56,988 nt of DNA from a virus. Position 1 is the first letter of the stretch, and each line of letters begins with the position of its first letter. The notes below the pieces were generated by a model that saw only the letters and a program-made list of their open reading frames with translations, ran no database searches and had not been told where the DNA came from. The position numbers and the translations under genes are program-made. This document shows, one piece after another, positions 1 through 8,583 of this stretch. The DNA is taken from positions 1 to 56,988 of IMG/VR virus record IMGVR_UViG_3300009788_000017. One strand, written 5' to 3'.

Positions 1-123
1 AAAAATCGCGATTTTTCGAGCGCCTATTTAGCTGTTTTGTATACAATGTGCTGCGGGTTCGGTGTGCATATTCTTGTCTTTTGGTGTGCAGCGCCGACAC
101 AATCGGTATGGTGTGCATCTTAA
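1..123. repeat. Left copy of the 123-bp direct terminal repeat
   Basis: These bases are identical to 56866-56988. The repeat opens with a 16-bp perfect palindrome (AAAAATCGCGATTTTT, 1-16), contains a 10-bp palindrome TTGTATACAA (37-46) and three direct copies of GGTGTGCA (61-68, 83-90, 110-117). It is either a real packaging repeat or an overlap left by assembling a circular or permuted molecule; sequence alone cannot decide. No gene is convincing here. Confidence 0.95.
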
Positions 124-498
124 AGCCTCGGAACATGCACCGTATTCATGGTGACCGCTCGGCCTTCAGCTATCTAAGCCACGCCGATCCACCTGGCCCA
201 CCACCTCAACCGGTGCCAGCCTCCTACATTTGGGGGCACATATGGGGGCATCTCGCCGCCAGGTCCTACCACCTACCTTATACATCAATGACTTAGTTGC
301 ACTATTCGGTAGATGGTAGAGCACACGAACCGGGGTCGGCGGCTACTCGGCGGCTACTCGGTGCACCCCTAGGAAAAAGCGAAAGTACCGTTAAGGAAAA
401 AGTTTTCCGGGTTTCGGATTTCAGATTCTGATTCCAGGTTCGGGGGGTTTAGGCATTATATCTACATACCGGGACCGCTTGTGCAACGACCCAAAAAT
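124..498. other. Non-coding leader between terminal repeat and rightward promoter
   Basis: No credible gene. The only open frame (48-296, +) begins inside the terminal repeat, has no ribosome-binding site and no recognisable composition. The stretch holds two near-copies of TGGGGGCA (about 228-250) and an 11-bp tandem duplication GGCGGCTACTC (338-348, 349-359). Together with the last 620 bases of the window it forms the divergent control region. Confidence 0.5.
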
Positions 499-527
499 TT
501 GAAAAACGCAATCGCGTAATATATAGT
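499..527 (+). promoter_or_regulatory. Sigma-70-like promoter for the rightward (structural) operon
   Basis: TTGAAA (499-504), a 17-bp spacer and TATAGT (522-527) match a host sigma-70 promoter well. It lies about 70 bases upstream of the first rightward gene at 597, and no terminator is seen between them. Confidence 0.6.
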
Positions 528-596
528 ACATTTTATCCCATACTCAAAGCTCCTAAGATCACTGAACGTAGAGGCCTCAACCAGAGAATCCAAGCC

Positions 597-1025
597 ATGC
601 AAACGTACATCAACTCCAGAACAGGCGACGAAGTTAAAGCAGGTCGGATCAGATCGACCGCAAACAGGCCTGAGACCTACGAGCTAAACGTCATCCTGGA
701 GAGTGGTGAGCCGCACATGCTACTTCTTCAAGGCCGGGAGTACTCAGTAGTTCGGGTAACTGACTTCGATAAGCACTTCACCCTAAAGTCGGCGAGGCTA
801 CCCTCCAATGATGGAGCACCCAAGATCGCAACCCTAAGCCAACCAGCGCCTGAAGTCAGCGAAGCGTTAATCGCCATGCTGTCCCAAGTCGCATACTGCG
901 CCGATGGTATGTTCACTGCGGAGGGAGACAATAACATGGGAGACGCGGCAGATTGGAAGCGTCAACTACAGCTGGCCACTGATAAATACTACGACCACAA
1001 ATTCAGCGAGGAATCCAAGCCATGA
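597..1025 (+). CDS. Hypothetical protein, first gene of the rightward operon
   Basis: A 142-residue acidic soluble protein with no signal peptide or membrane segment; I do not recognise a family. The first third is beta-rich (residues ~20-65), the last third mostly helical with a charged end. The ATG lies about 70 bases after the promoter at 499-527. Its stop overlaps the next start as ATGA, so the two genes are translationally coupled. The position ahead of the packaging genes suggests an accessory or packaging-related role, which is inference only. Confidence 0.7.
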   Translation: MQTYINSRTGDEVKAGRIRSTANRPETYELNVILESGEPHMLLLQGREYSVVRVTDFDKHFTLKSARLPSNDGAPKIATLSQPAPEVSEALIAMLSQVAYCADGMFTAEGDNNMGDAADWKRQLQLATDKYYDHKFSEESKP

Positions 1026-1402
1026 CACAGCCTAAACCCTCAGCACTCACCATCGACAAGCCGTGGGAGTTCAATGTCACTCAGGTCATCACTATCCGAG
1101 ACAAGCGGTACACCACGCACGATGCGATCAGGCTGGCTGAGGATCTACCGGTTCGATCAGTCCCATTAATGGATTTCAACATCAGCGGCTCCGCCCCGTG
1201 CGACAACCAGATGAGAGACTTCGTGGCGCACATGCAAGCTACGCTGGATGCCGACCTCAGCTACCCGATCATTTTGAATCAAGATGGCGCAATCATTGAC
1301 GGGCGGCACCGCCTGGCCAAGGCACTGTTGGAGAAGCGGACACATATCGACGTCAAGCGGTTTGAGACAGATCCCGGGCAGATCTGGGAGTGGGACAACT
1401 AA
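1022..1402 (+). CDS. ParB/sulfiredoxin-fold (ParB-like nuclease) domain protein
   Basis: A 126-residue protein whose C-terminal half has the ParB-N/sulfiredoxin-fold signature: a YPIILNQDG strand-turn followed by IIDGRHRLAKALLE (residues ~85-110), where the DG-x-HR box is the nucleotide-binding motif of this superfamily. Phage members often act as small DNA-binding or nuclease proteins near terminase genes. It overlaps the upstream gene as ATGA and the downstream gene as TAATG. There is no separate DNA-binding HTH, so it is not a full partition protein. The fold is fairly secure, the role is inferred. Confidence 0.72.
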   Translation: MTQPKPSALTIDKPWEFNVTQVITIRDKRYTTHDAIRLAEDLPVRSVPLMDFNISGSAPCDNQMRDFVAHMQATLDADLSYPIILNQDGAIIDGRHRLAKALLEKRTHIDVKRFETDPGQIWEWDN

Positions 1403-2145
1403 TGGCAGCGTTCAAAACAACCAGGCCTATCATTGATTACATCGACATGGACGAGCTGGGTATTGACCGGTCGCACATGCCGACGATGCAAGACTTCAAT
1501 AGTCAGTGGGCCGGCCTGGATATCGCCGACAAGTCGACCGTCAAGGCCCTGCTGACCAGCACCACGTTCAAGGACTTCTTTAAGGCGACAGGCACGACCA
1601 GCCACAACGCGTCGCTGGCGATGATGACCAGGCCTGCAATGATCGCGTTTTATTTCGGGGTGGTGTGCCGGCAGGAGACTGACTCAGCCCGCGCCGTCCT
1701 CATACGCCAGATCATGGAGAAGACGTCGCTGGCGGCGATAACTCACAAGCACATCGAAGAGCTGGTGATGTCGGACAAGGGTCACCTGCAGCAGCTGGCC
1801 GACCGGCTCAGGGTCGATGGTGATGGCAAGCGTGGGATACTCAAGGAGCTCGTGGCCTACGGGATGCAGTCAAAGAAGATGGAGGCGGCCCAGCTCGACG
1901 AGCATGGTGAGGTCATCGCCCCCGCGGTCTACGGCCTGGCGGACCCCAAGGTTGCGTTCGGCGCCGTGCAGGAGTTGAATAAGATGGATCACGAGTACGG
2001 CGAGAACGACAAGGCCACCAGCTCTATCGAGTCACAGGCCGCCCGGGTCCGGCGCCTCGCCAGCCAGATGGACTCCGCAGCTAAGAAGCAAGCTGAAAAA
2101 CGTGGCGGCATCGCCAAAGCAATCACCCCAAGGGATATTATGTGA
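1402..2145 (+). CDS. Hypothetical protein, candidate small terminase subunit
   Basis: A 247-residue, mostly helical, charged protein. The ATG at 1402 overlaps the upstream TAA (TAATG), so I prefer it to the in-frame ATG at 1390. The middle (residues ~75-150) looks like an alpha-helical, possibly HTH-containing region, and the C-terminus is Lys/Arg/Gln-rich, as in many DNA-packaging proteins. It lies about 0.6 kb upstream of terL, where a small terminase is usually found, but I see no diagnostic motif. The small-terminase call rests on position and composition only. Confidence 0.5.
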   Translation: MAAFKTTRPIIDYIDMDELGIDRSHMPTMQDFNSQWAGLDIADKSTVKALLTSTTFKDFFKATGTTSHNASLAMMTRPAMIAFYFGVVCRQETDSARAVLIRQIMEKTSLAAITHKHIEELVMSDKGHLQQLADRLRVDGDGKRGILKELVAYGMQSKKMEAAQLDEHGEVIAPAVYGLADPKVAFGAVQELNKMDHEYGENDKATSSIESQAARVRRLASQMDSAAKKQAEKRGGIAKAITPRDIM

Positions 2146-2261
2146 TGAGCGTATACAGGCTACTCGGGATCTACTACGCGACCAAGGCTGCACATAGCGT
2201 ATGGTGTCAGCAGTCACCGGCGGCAACTCATTTGATTTGGCGATTTTGGATAGCAAACTAG
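2145..2261 (+). CDS. Small hypothetical protein (38 aa)
   Basis: A 38-residue open frame starting MSVYRLLGIYYATKAAHS and ending WRFWIAN. Its ATG overlaps the stop of the preceding gene (TGATG), which suggests translational coupling. It is rich in aromatic residues but has no clear membrane segment. Without relatives to compare it could be a chance frame; the tight coupling is the only support. Confidence 0.4.
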   Translation: MSVYRLLGIYYATKAAHSVWCQQSPAATHLIWRFWIAN

Positions 2262-2277
2262 GTAGGAGATCCAAGCA

Positions 2278-2535
2278 ATGCGAGTAGCTACTCATCCAGT
2301 TCAAACACCGTGGTATTACTCCAAGCCGTCCGCGGTCGCCCCTCAAGTGGTGACGATGAAGGCGTACGAGGTCTACTGCCATGTCTACGGCGAGCAGGAG
2401 TCGATGGTGACGGACGGGTGCCGCGGCGGCTTCAGTGCCGGTGAGCTGATAGCGTTTCTGTACGCGAGCAGTTTCCCTAAGAGTGAATGGCGCCAACGGG
2501 TCGACGAGGCGTTCAAAGGGATGGAGAGTCTATGA
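2278..2535 (+). CDS. Hypothetical protein (85 aa)
   Basis: An 85-residue soluble protein preceded by a good Shine-Dalgarno (TAGGAGATCCAAGC-ATG). I do not recognise a family. The C-terminal half is helical. Its stop overlaps the following ATG (ATGA), coupling it to the zinc-binding gene at 2532. Confidence 0.6.
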   Translation: MRVATHPVQTPWYYSKPSAVAPQVVTMKAYEVYCHVYGEQESMVTDGCRGGFSAGELIAFLYASSFPKSEWRQRVDEAFKGMESL

Positions 2536-2735
2536 TGGGAATGGCGATGCCAGAGACTGTTGAAACTCCGAGACCCAAGTACCAAGGCACTGTCGTATGC
2601 AGTAACTGTCACGCCGAGTACAAGCCTACACAATGGGTGCACGGCTACTCGGATAGTGGCACTGCAGACCACTTCACCGGCGTCATGGTTACGAGCTGCG
2701 ACACCTGCCCAGTGTGCAAAACTAAAGCGAATTGA
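2532..2735 (+). CDS. Small zinc-ribbon-like protein (67 aa)
   Basis: A 67-residue protein with two cysteine pairs: CSNC in the N-terminal half and CDTCPVC near the end, an arrangement typical of a zinc ribbon or treble-clef knuckle. The start at 2532 is preferred over the upstream ATG at 2487 because it overlaps the previous stop (ATGA). It lies directly before terL. Metal binding is inferred from the cysteine spacing; function is unknown. Confidence 0.6.
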   Translation: MMGMAMPETVETPRPKYQGTVVCSNCHAEYKPTQWVHGYSDSGTADHFTGVMVTSCDTCPVCKTKAN

Positions 2736-2739
2736 GTCT

Positions 2740-4461
2740 ATGAGCCTGCCGATCCCACCCCCGCCACCCCCGCCACCCAAAGCAGTAACGCCTCCACCAC
2801 CCCCCGCCCCGCCGGCCGTGATCACCGCGCCTGAGGAGCTCGAGGGCCTGCTCGACATCCCGATGGAGGACGCACTCGTCCATGAGGGTGAGGACGACGC
2901 AGCTAAAGCACGCCGGCATCAGACGACAATCGATACGTTCGTGATCAAGTGCTTGAAAAGTTTTGAGTATTTCGCCAAGGCCTGCCTGAAGATCAAGACG
3001 AAAACTAACGGTGTGCAGCCGCTGGAGTTCAACGACGCGCAGCGGTACCTGGACTCGGTGGCATCACTGATGCTGGCTGAGCATGGGATGATCCGGATCA
3101 TTATCGTAAAGGGCCGGCAGCAAGGCCTGAGCACGTGGGTTGAAGGACGTGGATATTGGAAAACGTCGCAGACGCCCGGGACCAACGCCTACATCTTGGC
3201 GCACGAGGCCGACGCCACGAAGAACTTGTTCAACATGGCCAAGAGGTACCACGACCACTGCCCGGCTGAGCTGAAGCCGATCATTAAGAAGTCGAACTCG
3301 AAAGAGCTGATCTTCAGTGAGATGGAGTCGGAGTACGCAGTCGGCACGGCGAAGACCGGGGACACCGGCCGGGGCCAGACGATACACTTCTTCCACGGAT
3401 CGGAAGTTGGATACTGGGCGTCGGCCGAGGAGATCAGTGACGGCGTCATGGAGGGCGTGCCTGAAGGGGAGGGAACCGAGATCTATCTGGAGTCCACGGC
3501 CAAGGGCGTCGGCAACTATTTCCACTCGATGTGGGAGGGGGCATGCTACGCCGACGACACACCACCGGCTAACTGGAACGGGTACTGGCGTGTATTCGTG
3601 CCTTGGTTCTGGGAGCCCGGGTACCGACGCAAGCCTGCAGCTGACTTTGAGTTAAGTGATGCAGAGCAGGAGGTTGCTGACCTCTATAATCTGGACGACC
3701 AGCAGATGGCGTGGCGCCGGCATAAGATCGCAACCAAGCATGGCGGTGTGACCCAGTTCCAGCGTGAGTACCCGGCTAACCCCGCGGAGGCGTTTAACGC
3801 GGACCTTAACAACGCACTCGTGACGCCGGAGGTTGTTCTTCGGGCGATGCGGGCCGGTCGGGAGCAGGTGTTCATACCGGTCGGTCGGACGATACTCGGG
3901 GTGGACGTGGCGCGTGAAGGTGATGATGACACCACGCTAGTGCTGCGCCAGGGCCGAGTAATCTTGTGGTATCGCCGGCTGAGTAAGCTGAAGACACTCG
4001 AGGTGGCCAACGAGATAATCATGGCGCTGCGAGAGCACCACATCGACCACGTCTGCATCGATGCGACCGGGGGCTACGGCGCTGGGGTGTATGATGTGCT
4101 GGTGGGGTATGGGTTCGGGGAGCGGATAACGCCGGTAGGGTTCGCTGAGAAGGCGATCGAGCGGGACAGGTACAAGAACCGGCGCACTGAGATGTACTGG
4201 CTGCTCAAAGAGTGGCTGGAGGCCGGGGCTGCAATACCCGATCGGGATGAGTGGCTGACTGAGCTCTGCGCGATAACCTACATGCATGACCGGTCGACAG
4301 ATCAGCTGCAGCTGGAGTCAAAGGCTGAGATCAAGAAGCGGATCAAGAAGTCCACAGACATCACGGATGGGGCGGCGTTGACGTTCTGCATGCCATCAAC
4401 GACAATTGCAGGAGGCTCCGAGAGCAGCTTTGACCCATACAGTGAGTACGGGCACATCTAG
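2740..4461 (+). CDS. terL: Terminase large subunit (packaging ATPase-nuclease)
   Basis: The 573-residue motor protein that pumps DNA into the procapsid and cuts the concatemer. I start it at ATG 2740; an in-frame extension to 2560 would overlap the zinc-ribbon gene. The N-terminus carries two polyproline runs (residues ~5-25). The ATPase has a Walker-A variant, KGRQQGLST (residues 124-132), and an acidic Walker-B-like segment, IHFFHGSEVGYW. The C-terminal RNase-H-fold nuclease shows three spaced acidic residues: Asp389 in GVDVAREGDDD, Asp441 in CIDATGG and Asp543 in DITDGAALTF. The length is normal for TerL; the proline-rich N-terminus is unusual. Confidence 0.92.
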   Translation: MSLPIPPPPPPPPKAVTPPPPPAPPAVITAPEELEGLLDIPMEDALVHEGEDDAAKARRHQTTIDTFVIKCLKSFEYFAKACLKIKTKTNGVQPLEFNDAQRYLDSVASLMLAEHGMIRIIIVKGRQQGLSTWVEGRGYWKTSQTPGTNAYILAHEADATKNLFNMAKRYHDHCPAELKPIIKKSNSKELIFSEMESEYAVGTAKTGDTGRGQTIHFFHGSEVGYWASAEEISDGVMEGVPEGEGTEIYLESTAKGVGNYFHSMWEGACYADDTPPANWNGYWRVFVPWFWEPGYRRKPAADFELSDAEQEVADLYNLDDQQMAWRRHKIATKHGGVTQFQREYPANPAEAFNADLNNALVTPEVVLRAMRAGREQVFIPVGRTILGVDVAREGDDDTTLVLRQGRVILWYRRLSKLKTLEVANEIIMALREHHIDHVCIDATGGYGAGVYDVLVGYGFGERITPVGFAEKAIERDRYKNRRTEMYWLLKEWLEAGAAIPDRDEWLTELCAITYMHDRSTDQLQLESKAEIKKRIKKSTDITDGAALTFCMPSTTIAGGSESSFDPYSEYGHI

Positions 4462-4472
4462 GGGATCGACCT

Positions 4473-4655
4473 ATGGCTAATAGACCTTTGACTAAACGCG
4501 TGTCGTTCAAGAAGCTGAACGGCCGGGCGATCGTAAACCAACTCGATGGCCGGGAGCGTGACTATCCGGCGTACAGGTTCGGCGGTCGCAACTTCTTTGA
4601 GCGCCCTGAAGTTCCGGGCCAGACGTACCGACGATACCAGGACATTGTGGAGTAA
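4473..4655 (+). CDS. Small basic hypothetical protein (60 aa)
   Basis: A 60-residue, Arg-rich protein (MANRPLTKRVSFKKLNGR...), 11 bases after terL and 2 bases before the next gene. No recognised family, no membrane segment. The aromatic, basic C-terminus (YRFGGRNFFERP, YRRYQDIVE) might bind nucleic acid, which is speculative. Confidence 0.6.
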   Translation: MANRPLTKRVSFKKLNGRAIVNQLDGRERDYPAYRFGGRNFFERPEVPGQTYRRYQDIVE

Positions 4656-4657
4656 TC

Positions 4658-5098
4658 ATGCTGCCTAGCTACGCACTATCACGTAAGCGACGCCTGAACC
4701 GCGAGAAGGCTGAAGCCAAAAAGGCTAGCAGTGAGAAGGCTGCGATCGAGCTCTCGATGGTGCAGACGCCGGAAGAGGCGATCGCCGCGGTCAAGGATAC
4801 CGAGATCGCAGGAATGATCGGCAACGAGATCGTCCGGCAGTACCCGGGCCACGGGTGGCAGGTTGTATCTGACATCCAGAATGGGATCGTCAAGATCTAC
4901 AACGCCCACATCTCAGGACAGATCGGTTGGATCTGGAAGATGGACGAGATGAACCCGGGCACGTTCGAGCGGGACGTTCGGCGGATTGGCGGTGAGATGC
5001 TGGAGCGCAGTGGCCTGAGCCGGACGGTGTTCAGTGAGGAAGCGATCATGGAGATTCAGCGAACTATTAACGGTGAAGCGAGGATAGACCTGTCGTGA
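4658..5098 (+). CDS. Hypothetical protein between terminase and portal (146 aa)
   Basis: A 146-residue protein with a strongly charged Lys/Glu/Ala N-terminal helix (residues ~8-35, probably coiled coil) followed by a mixed alpha/beta domain (WQVVSDIQNGIVKIYNAHIS). The stop overlaps the GTG start of the portal gene (GTGA). Its place suggests a head-assembly or packaging accessory role, but no family is recognised. Confidence 0.6.
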   Translation: MLPSYALSRKRRLNREKAEAKKASSEKAAIELSMVQTPEEAIAAVKDTEIAGMIGNEIVRQYPGHGWQVVSDIQNGIVKIYNAHISGQIGWIWKMDEMNPGTFERDVRRIGGEMLERSGLSRTVFSEEAIMEIQRTINGEARIDLS

Positions 5099-7227
5099 CT
5101 AAGATAAATCCCGAAGATACAGACTATGTCATCGAAGGTGCCGGGGCCGGTGATGAACTGGCATCAGTGCCGAAAACTGTCGGCGGCCACGATGACCAAT
5201 TCTGGATCGGGCTCGCCACGGTTAATCTCGCCACCGGTCAGAACTATCAGAACGCTGCGCTGACAAACCAGTGGGAGCGCAATGCTGATCACTTCAACAA
5301 TAAGCACTATCGCCGGTCTGCTTATACCTCAAAGTTGTATGCCGGGCGTAGTCGGCTGTTTCGGCCGCTGACTCGATCGGTTGAGCGCTCAGGTGCGGCT
5401 CAGTTCGCTGCTGCTATGTTCTCGAACCTGGAGATCATCGACATCACACCTGAGAACGGCGGTGACCCTGAGCAGCTCGCCAGCGCGCGGATGATAAAGC
5501 ACATCATGAAGTACCGCCTGGAGAAGACTATCCCGTGGTACCTAACCGCGCTCGGCGCCTGGCAGGATACCCGCGTCTATGGGCCATGCGCCACGTATAC
5601 CACATGGGAGTATCGAGAGCAGAAGGTCAAGGCTGAAGCCGGCGAGAAGACTGAGTTTGAGGAAGCAGAGGTGCTATCGGACAAGCCGGTGATCGAGATG
5701 ATCCCGCCCGAAGGCCTGCTGGTAGACCCAGCGTGCGACTGGCGCGACCCGATCAACTCGAGCCCCTATGTGCTGCGGCTGGTGCCGATGTATGTGGTGG
5801 ACGTCGAGGATCGGATGAAGGACTCGGATGAGTCGGATGCCGAGCCGTGGATAAACCTGACCCGTGAGCAGATTCTTTCGGCGGGCACCGACCGATACAA
5901 CCAGGTTCGCCAGGCGCGTGAGGGCGACAACCGCCCGGATAAGTTCGACTCACAGGACCGTCCTGAGTTTAAGATCGTCATGGCGATCGAGAACTTCGTC
6001 AGGCTTGATGGCAAAGAGTGGGTGTACTGGACGCTCGGGTCGTATCTGCTATCGAAGCCGATACCGCTGAAGCAAGCGTACGTAGTAGGCCGCCGTCCGA
6101 TCACATACGGGTTCAGTGTCGTCGAGGCGCACAAGTTCTCGCCTAGCTCTCCGACCGAGCTGATCTCGCAACTGCAGATGGCGATCAACGACACTGCCAA
6201 CCTGCGGATGGATAACGTCAGACTAGCACTCAACAAACGCTACATCCTGCGCCGGGGCTCGGCGATCGATCTGGATGCGCTGATGGCGAGCGTACCTGGC
6301 GGTGGTATCTACACAAACGACCCGGAGCGAGACGTCAAGGTCGTCACGACCAGCGACGTCACAGGCTCCAGCTACAAGGAGCAGGAGCGTCTCGAGACAG
6401 AGAGCAACGACATCACCGGGTCATTCACCGGCGCATCGATCCAGAATAACCGCGCGTTGAATGAGACGGTCGGCGGGATGGAGATGCTGGCCGAGGGCAG
6501 CAACGCGATCAGTGAGTTTGACATCCGGACGTTCGCCGAGACGTTCATGAAGCCTCAGCTCGAACTGCTGATGGCCTATATCCGGATGAATGAGACCGAC
6601 GACGTGCTGCTGAACATGGCGTTCCAGGAGGCTCGCAAAGTCGCAGGATTCGAAGCTCCTGGAGGTGAGGATGAGGAGGACACCAAGAAGCGGCTCATCG
6701 AGCGGATGCGTAAAGATGCGATGACGCTGCGAGTCAACGTCGGCCTCGGTGCGACCAGCCCTCAACGGAAGTCGGACACTCTATCCCGGACAGTAGGGAT
6801 CATCTCGCAGAACCCTGACCAGGCTAAACGGATCGACTGGGATGAGGTAACTCTCGAACAGTTCGCAGCTAACGGCTACGGCGACGGCAAGCGGTTCCTT
6901 CTTCAAGACGAGGAGGGTGAGTCAGGCCCAACTGAGGAGGACCTGCAGGCTGCCTACGAGCAGGGGCAGTCAGAAGGTGCTGATCAAGCCAAGATGGCGG
7001 ATGTCGAGGCACGTAGAGAGATTGCCATGGCCAAGCTCGACCTTGACCGAGAGCTCGGGTTCGCCAAGATCGCGCTCACTGAAGGCATCACGATGGCTCA
7101 GCTCCAGACCAAGTTGGATGTCGAAACGAAGAAGGACGCCACACGTCGAGATACCGCGGCGATGCAGGCACAGTCCACAACCAACGAGCTTGAGTTCAAG
7201 CGCACAACAGGGAAGCCAGGCGTATGA
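5095..7227 (+). CDS. Portal protein
   Basis: A 710-residue protein forming the dodecameric vertex through which DNA passes and to which the tail attaches. The size, the place right after terL and before the scaffold and capsid genes, and the composition fit a podovirus-type portal: a helical wing region, a central VEAHKFSPSSPTELISQLQMAI segment (cited by position, residues ~340-370, truncated here) and a long helical, charged C-terminal barrel (residues ~600-700, Gln/Ala/Lys/Asp-rich). It starts with GTG overlapping the previous stop (GTGA) and its own stop overlaps the next ATG (ATGA). Confidence 0.85.
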   Translation: MTKINPEDTDYVIEGAGAGDELASVPKTVGGHDDQFWIGLATVNLATGQNYQNAALTNQWERNADHFNNKHYRRSAYTSKLYAGRSRLFRPLTRSVERSGAAQFAAAMFSNLEIIDITPENGGDPEQLASARMIKHIMKYRLEKTIPWYLTALGAWQDTRVYGPCATYTTWEYREQKVKAEAGEKTEFEEAEVLSDKPVIEMIPPEGLLVDPACDWRDPINSSPYVLRLVPMYVVDVEDRMKDSDESDAEPWINLTREQILSAGTDRYNQVRQAREGDNRPDKFDSQDRPEFKIVMAIENFVRLDGKEWVYWTLGSYLLSKPIPLKQAYVVGRRPITYGFSVVEAHKFSPSSPTELISQLQMAINDTANLRMDNVRLALNKRYILRRGSAIDLDALMASVPGGGIYTNDPERDVKVVTTSDVTGSSYKEQERLETESNDITGSFTGASIQNNRALNETVGGMEMLAEGSNAISEFDIRTFAETFMKPQLELLMAYIRMNETDDVLLNMAFQEARKVAGFEAPGGEDEEDTKKRLIERMRKDAMTLRVNVGLGATSPQRKSDTLSRTVGIISQNPDQAKRIDWDEVTLEQFAANGYGDGKRFLLQDEEGESGPTEEDLQAAYEQGQSEGADQAKMADVEARREIAMAKLDLDRELGFAKIALTEGITMAQLQTKLDVETKKDATRRDTAAMQAQSTTNELEFKRTTGKPGV

Positions 7228-7589
7228 CCGATGTCGATGATGCAGCGTATACGGGCAATGATGAGCTAACTGAGGACGCGCGGATCGCCGTCGATGCACG
7301 CCAGTCCGCGATGACTGCCGACCTAGAGCGGATCGTCCAGGCGTCAGAGGGCGCCAAAGAATGGCTCCGGCAGCCCCTCGGCAAAGAGTTCAAGCAGGCG
7401 ATCGCAGCAAACAAACTCGATGCGATGACTCGAGCAGCTACAGCTCAAAATCCTGAAGCAGTTAAAGAGGCCCAGTTCGACTTTGCGGTATGGAGTCGGA
7501 TCGAGACAGTCATAGGGCAGGTCATCGTTGGTGGCCCTGAAGCACTCAAACATTTAGAAGCGATTCACGCGGAGCCTAACAATGCCTAA
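7224..7589 (+). CDS. Hypothetical head-module protein (121 aa)
   Basis: A 121-residue acidic, almost wholly helical protein between portal and scaffold, coupled to both neighbours by overlapping start and stop codons (ATGA at 7224; next ATG at 7582 inside its last codons). No family recognised. A small head-assembly accessory protein is the simplest reading from context. Confidence 0.6.
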   Translation: MTDVDDAAYTGNDELTEDARIAVDARQSAMTADLERIVQASEGAKEWLRQPLGKEFKQAIAANKLDAMTRAATAQNPEAVKEAQFDFAVWSRIETVIGQVIVGGPEALKHLEAIHAEPNNA

Positions 7590-8568
7590 GCCTAATCCTG
7601 ACGAAGCAACACCTGATCTGAATCCACGTAGTGCTGCTATGGATGCGATTGCTGCGTCCGCCCGCCAGCGTCGAGATGATGAGCTTGGCGATGATCTCAC
7701 GATCGAAGAGATCGCGGGTGTCGCACCTGCTCCTGGGCCAGATGACGAAGTTGTAGTCGTTGATGAACTTGACAACGACCCACCTGCACCCGATACTGGG
7801 CTTATTGAGCGCGAAGGTCAGCAGTATTTACAGCTCAAAGTCAACGGTGAAGATCGAGAACTTTCGGTCGCAGATGCGGTTGAAGCCCTGCAAAAAGGGC
7901 AGAATGCAGATGTGCAGACCAAGGCGGCAGTTGAAGCCCGCCAGCGGTACGAAGCACTTACAGAAGAACTGGCGATCCAGCCGCCTCCATCTACCCAGCC
8001 GGATGATGCAGAGGCACGGAGAGCTGAAACAAAGCAGGCTGTAACAGCCGCGCTTAATACGCTGTACGAAGATGGAGATGTTGATAAGTCGTCAGAGGCT
8101 CTGACTGATCTGATCGCTGGACTGACCGCACCTGCAGCTCCGCAGGCCCCGACCACAGTCGACGAAGCTGCAATTGAGCGAGTCGTAGCGAAACGAGAAG
8201 ACAAGCAAACTCTTAAAGCGGCATATGATAACTTTGCGGGAGAAGAGCGGTACAAGCGTATCGTAGATGACCCCGACCTGCTGACTCTGCTGGACATGCA
8301 GACCGACAGACTTCAGGATGACACCGCGTTCATGGCGACGAATCCGAGTTATCACGACACATTTGTAAAGGCTGGGGAAGCAGTTCTGACTAAGCTAGGT
8401 GTACCGCCTGAAAAGTCAGAGTCTGAAAAGATCGTTGACCTGAAACGTCGACAAACATCCACTCCCTCCCGCACTTCCAGACGTGCCGCCCCCGCTCCAG
8501 AGCAGCCTAAGACTACTTCCGACATCGTCGCCGATATCGCAAGACAACGTGGCCAGACGAGCCACTAA
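7582..8568 (+). CDS. Capsid scaffolding protein
   Basis: A 328-residue, very acidic, low-complexity protein rich in Asp, Glu, Ala and Pro in its N-terminal half and with long helical stretches, ending in a basic Lys/Arg-rich tail (KRRQTSTPSRTSRRAAPA region, residues ~285-305). Scaffolds have this acidic coiled-coil body and basic capsid-binding C-terminus and lie directly upstream of the capsid gene, as here. It would be lost from the capsid on maturation. Confidence 0.78.
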   Translation: MPKPNPDEATPDLNPRSAAMDAIAASARQRRDDELGDDLTIEEIAGVAPAPGPDDEVVVVDELDNDPPAPDTGLIEREGQQYLQLKVNGEDRELSVADAVEALQKGQNADVQTKAAVEARQRYEALTEELAIQPPPSTQPDDAEARRAETKQAVTAALNTLYEDGDVDKSSEALTDLIAGLTAPAAPQAPTTVDEAAIERVVAKREDKQTLKAAYDNFAGEERYKRIVDDPDLLTLLDMQTDRLQDDTAFMATNPSYHDTFVKAGEAVLTKLGVPPEKSESEKIVDLKRRQTSTPSRTSRRAAPAPEQPKTTSDIVADIARQRGQTSH

Positions 8569-8583
8569 ACTGGAGTACGACTT

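Noticed and set aside
48-296. 82-aa open frame starting in the terminal repeat
   Set aside because: No ribosome-binding site, spans non-coding repeat sequence and low complexity; part of its start is duplicated at the contig end.
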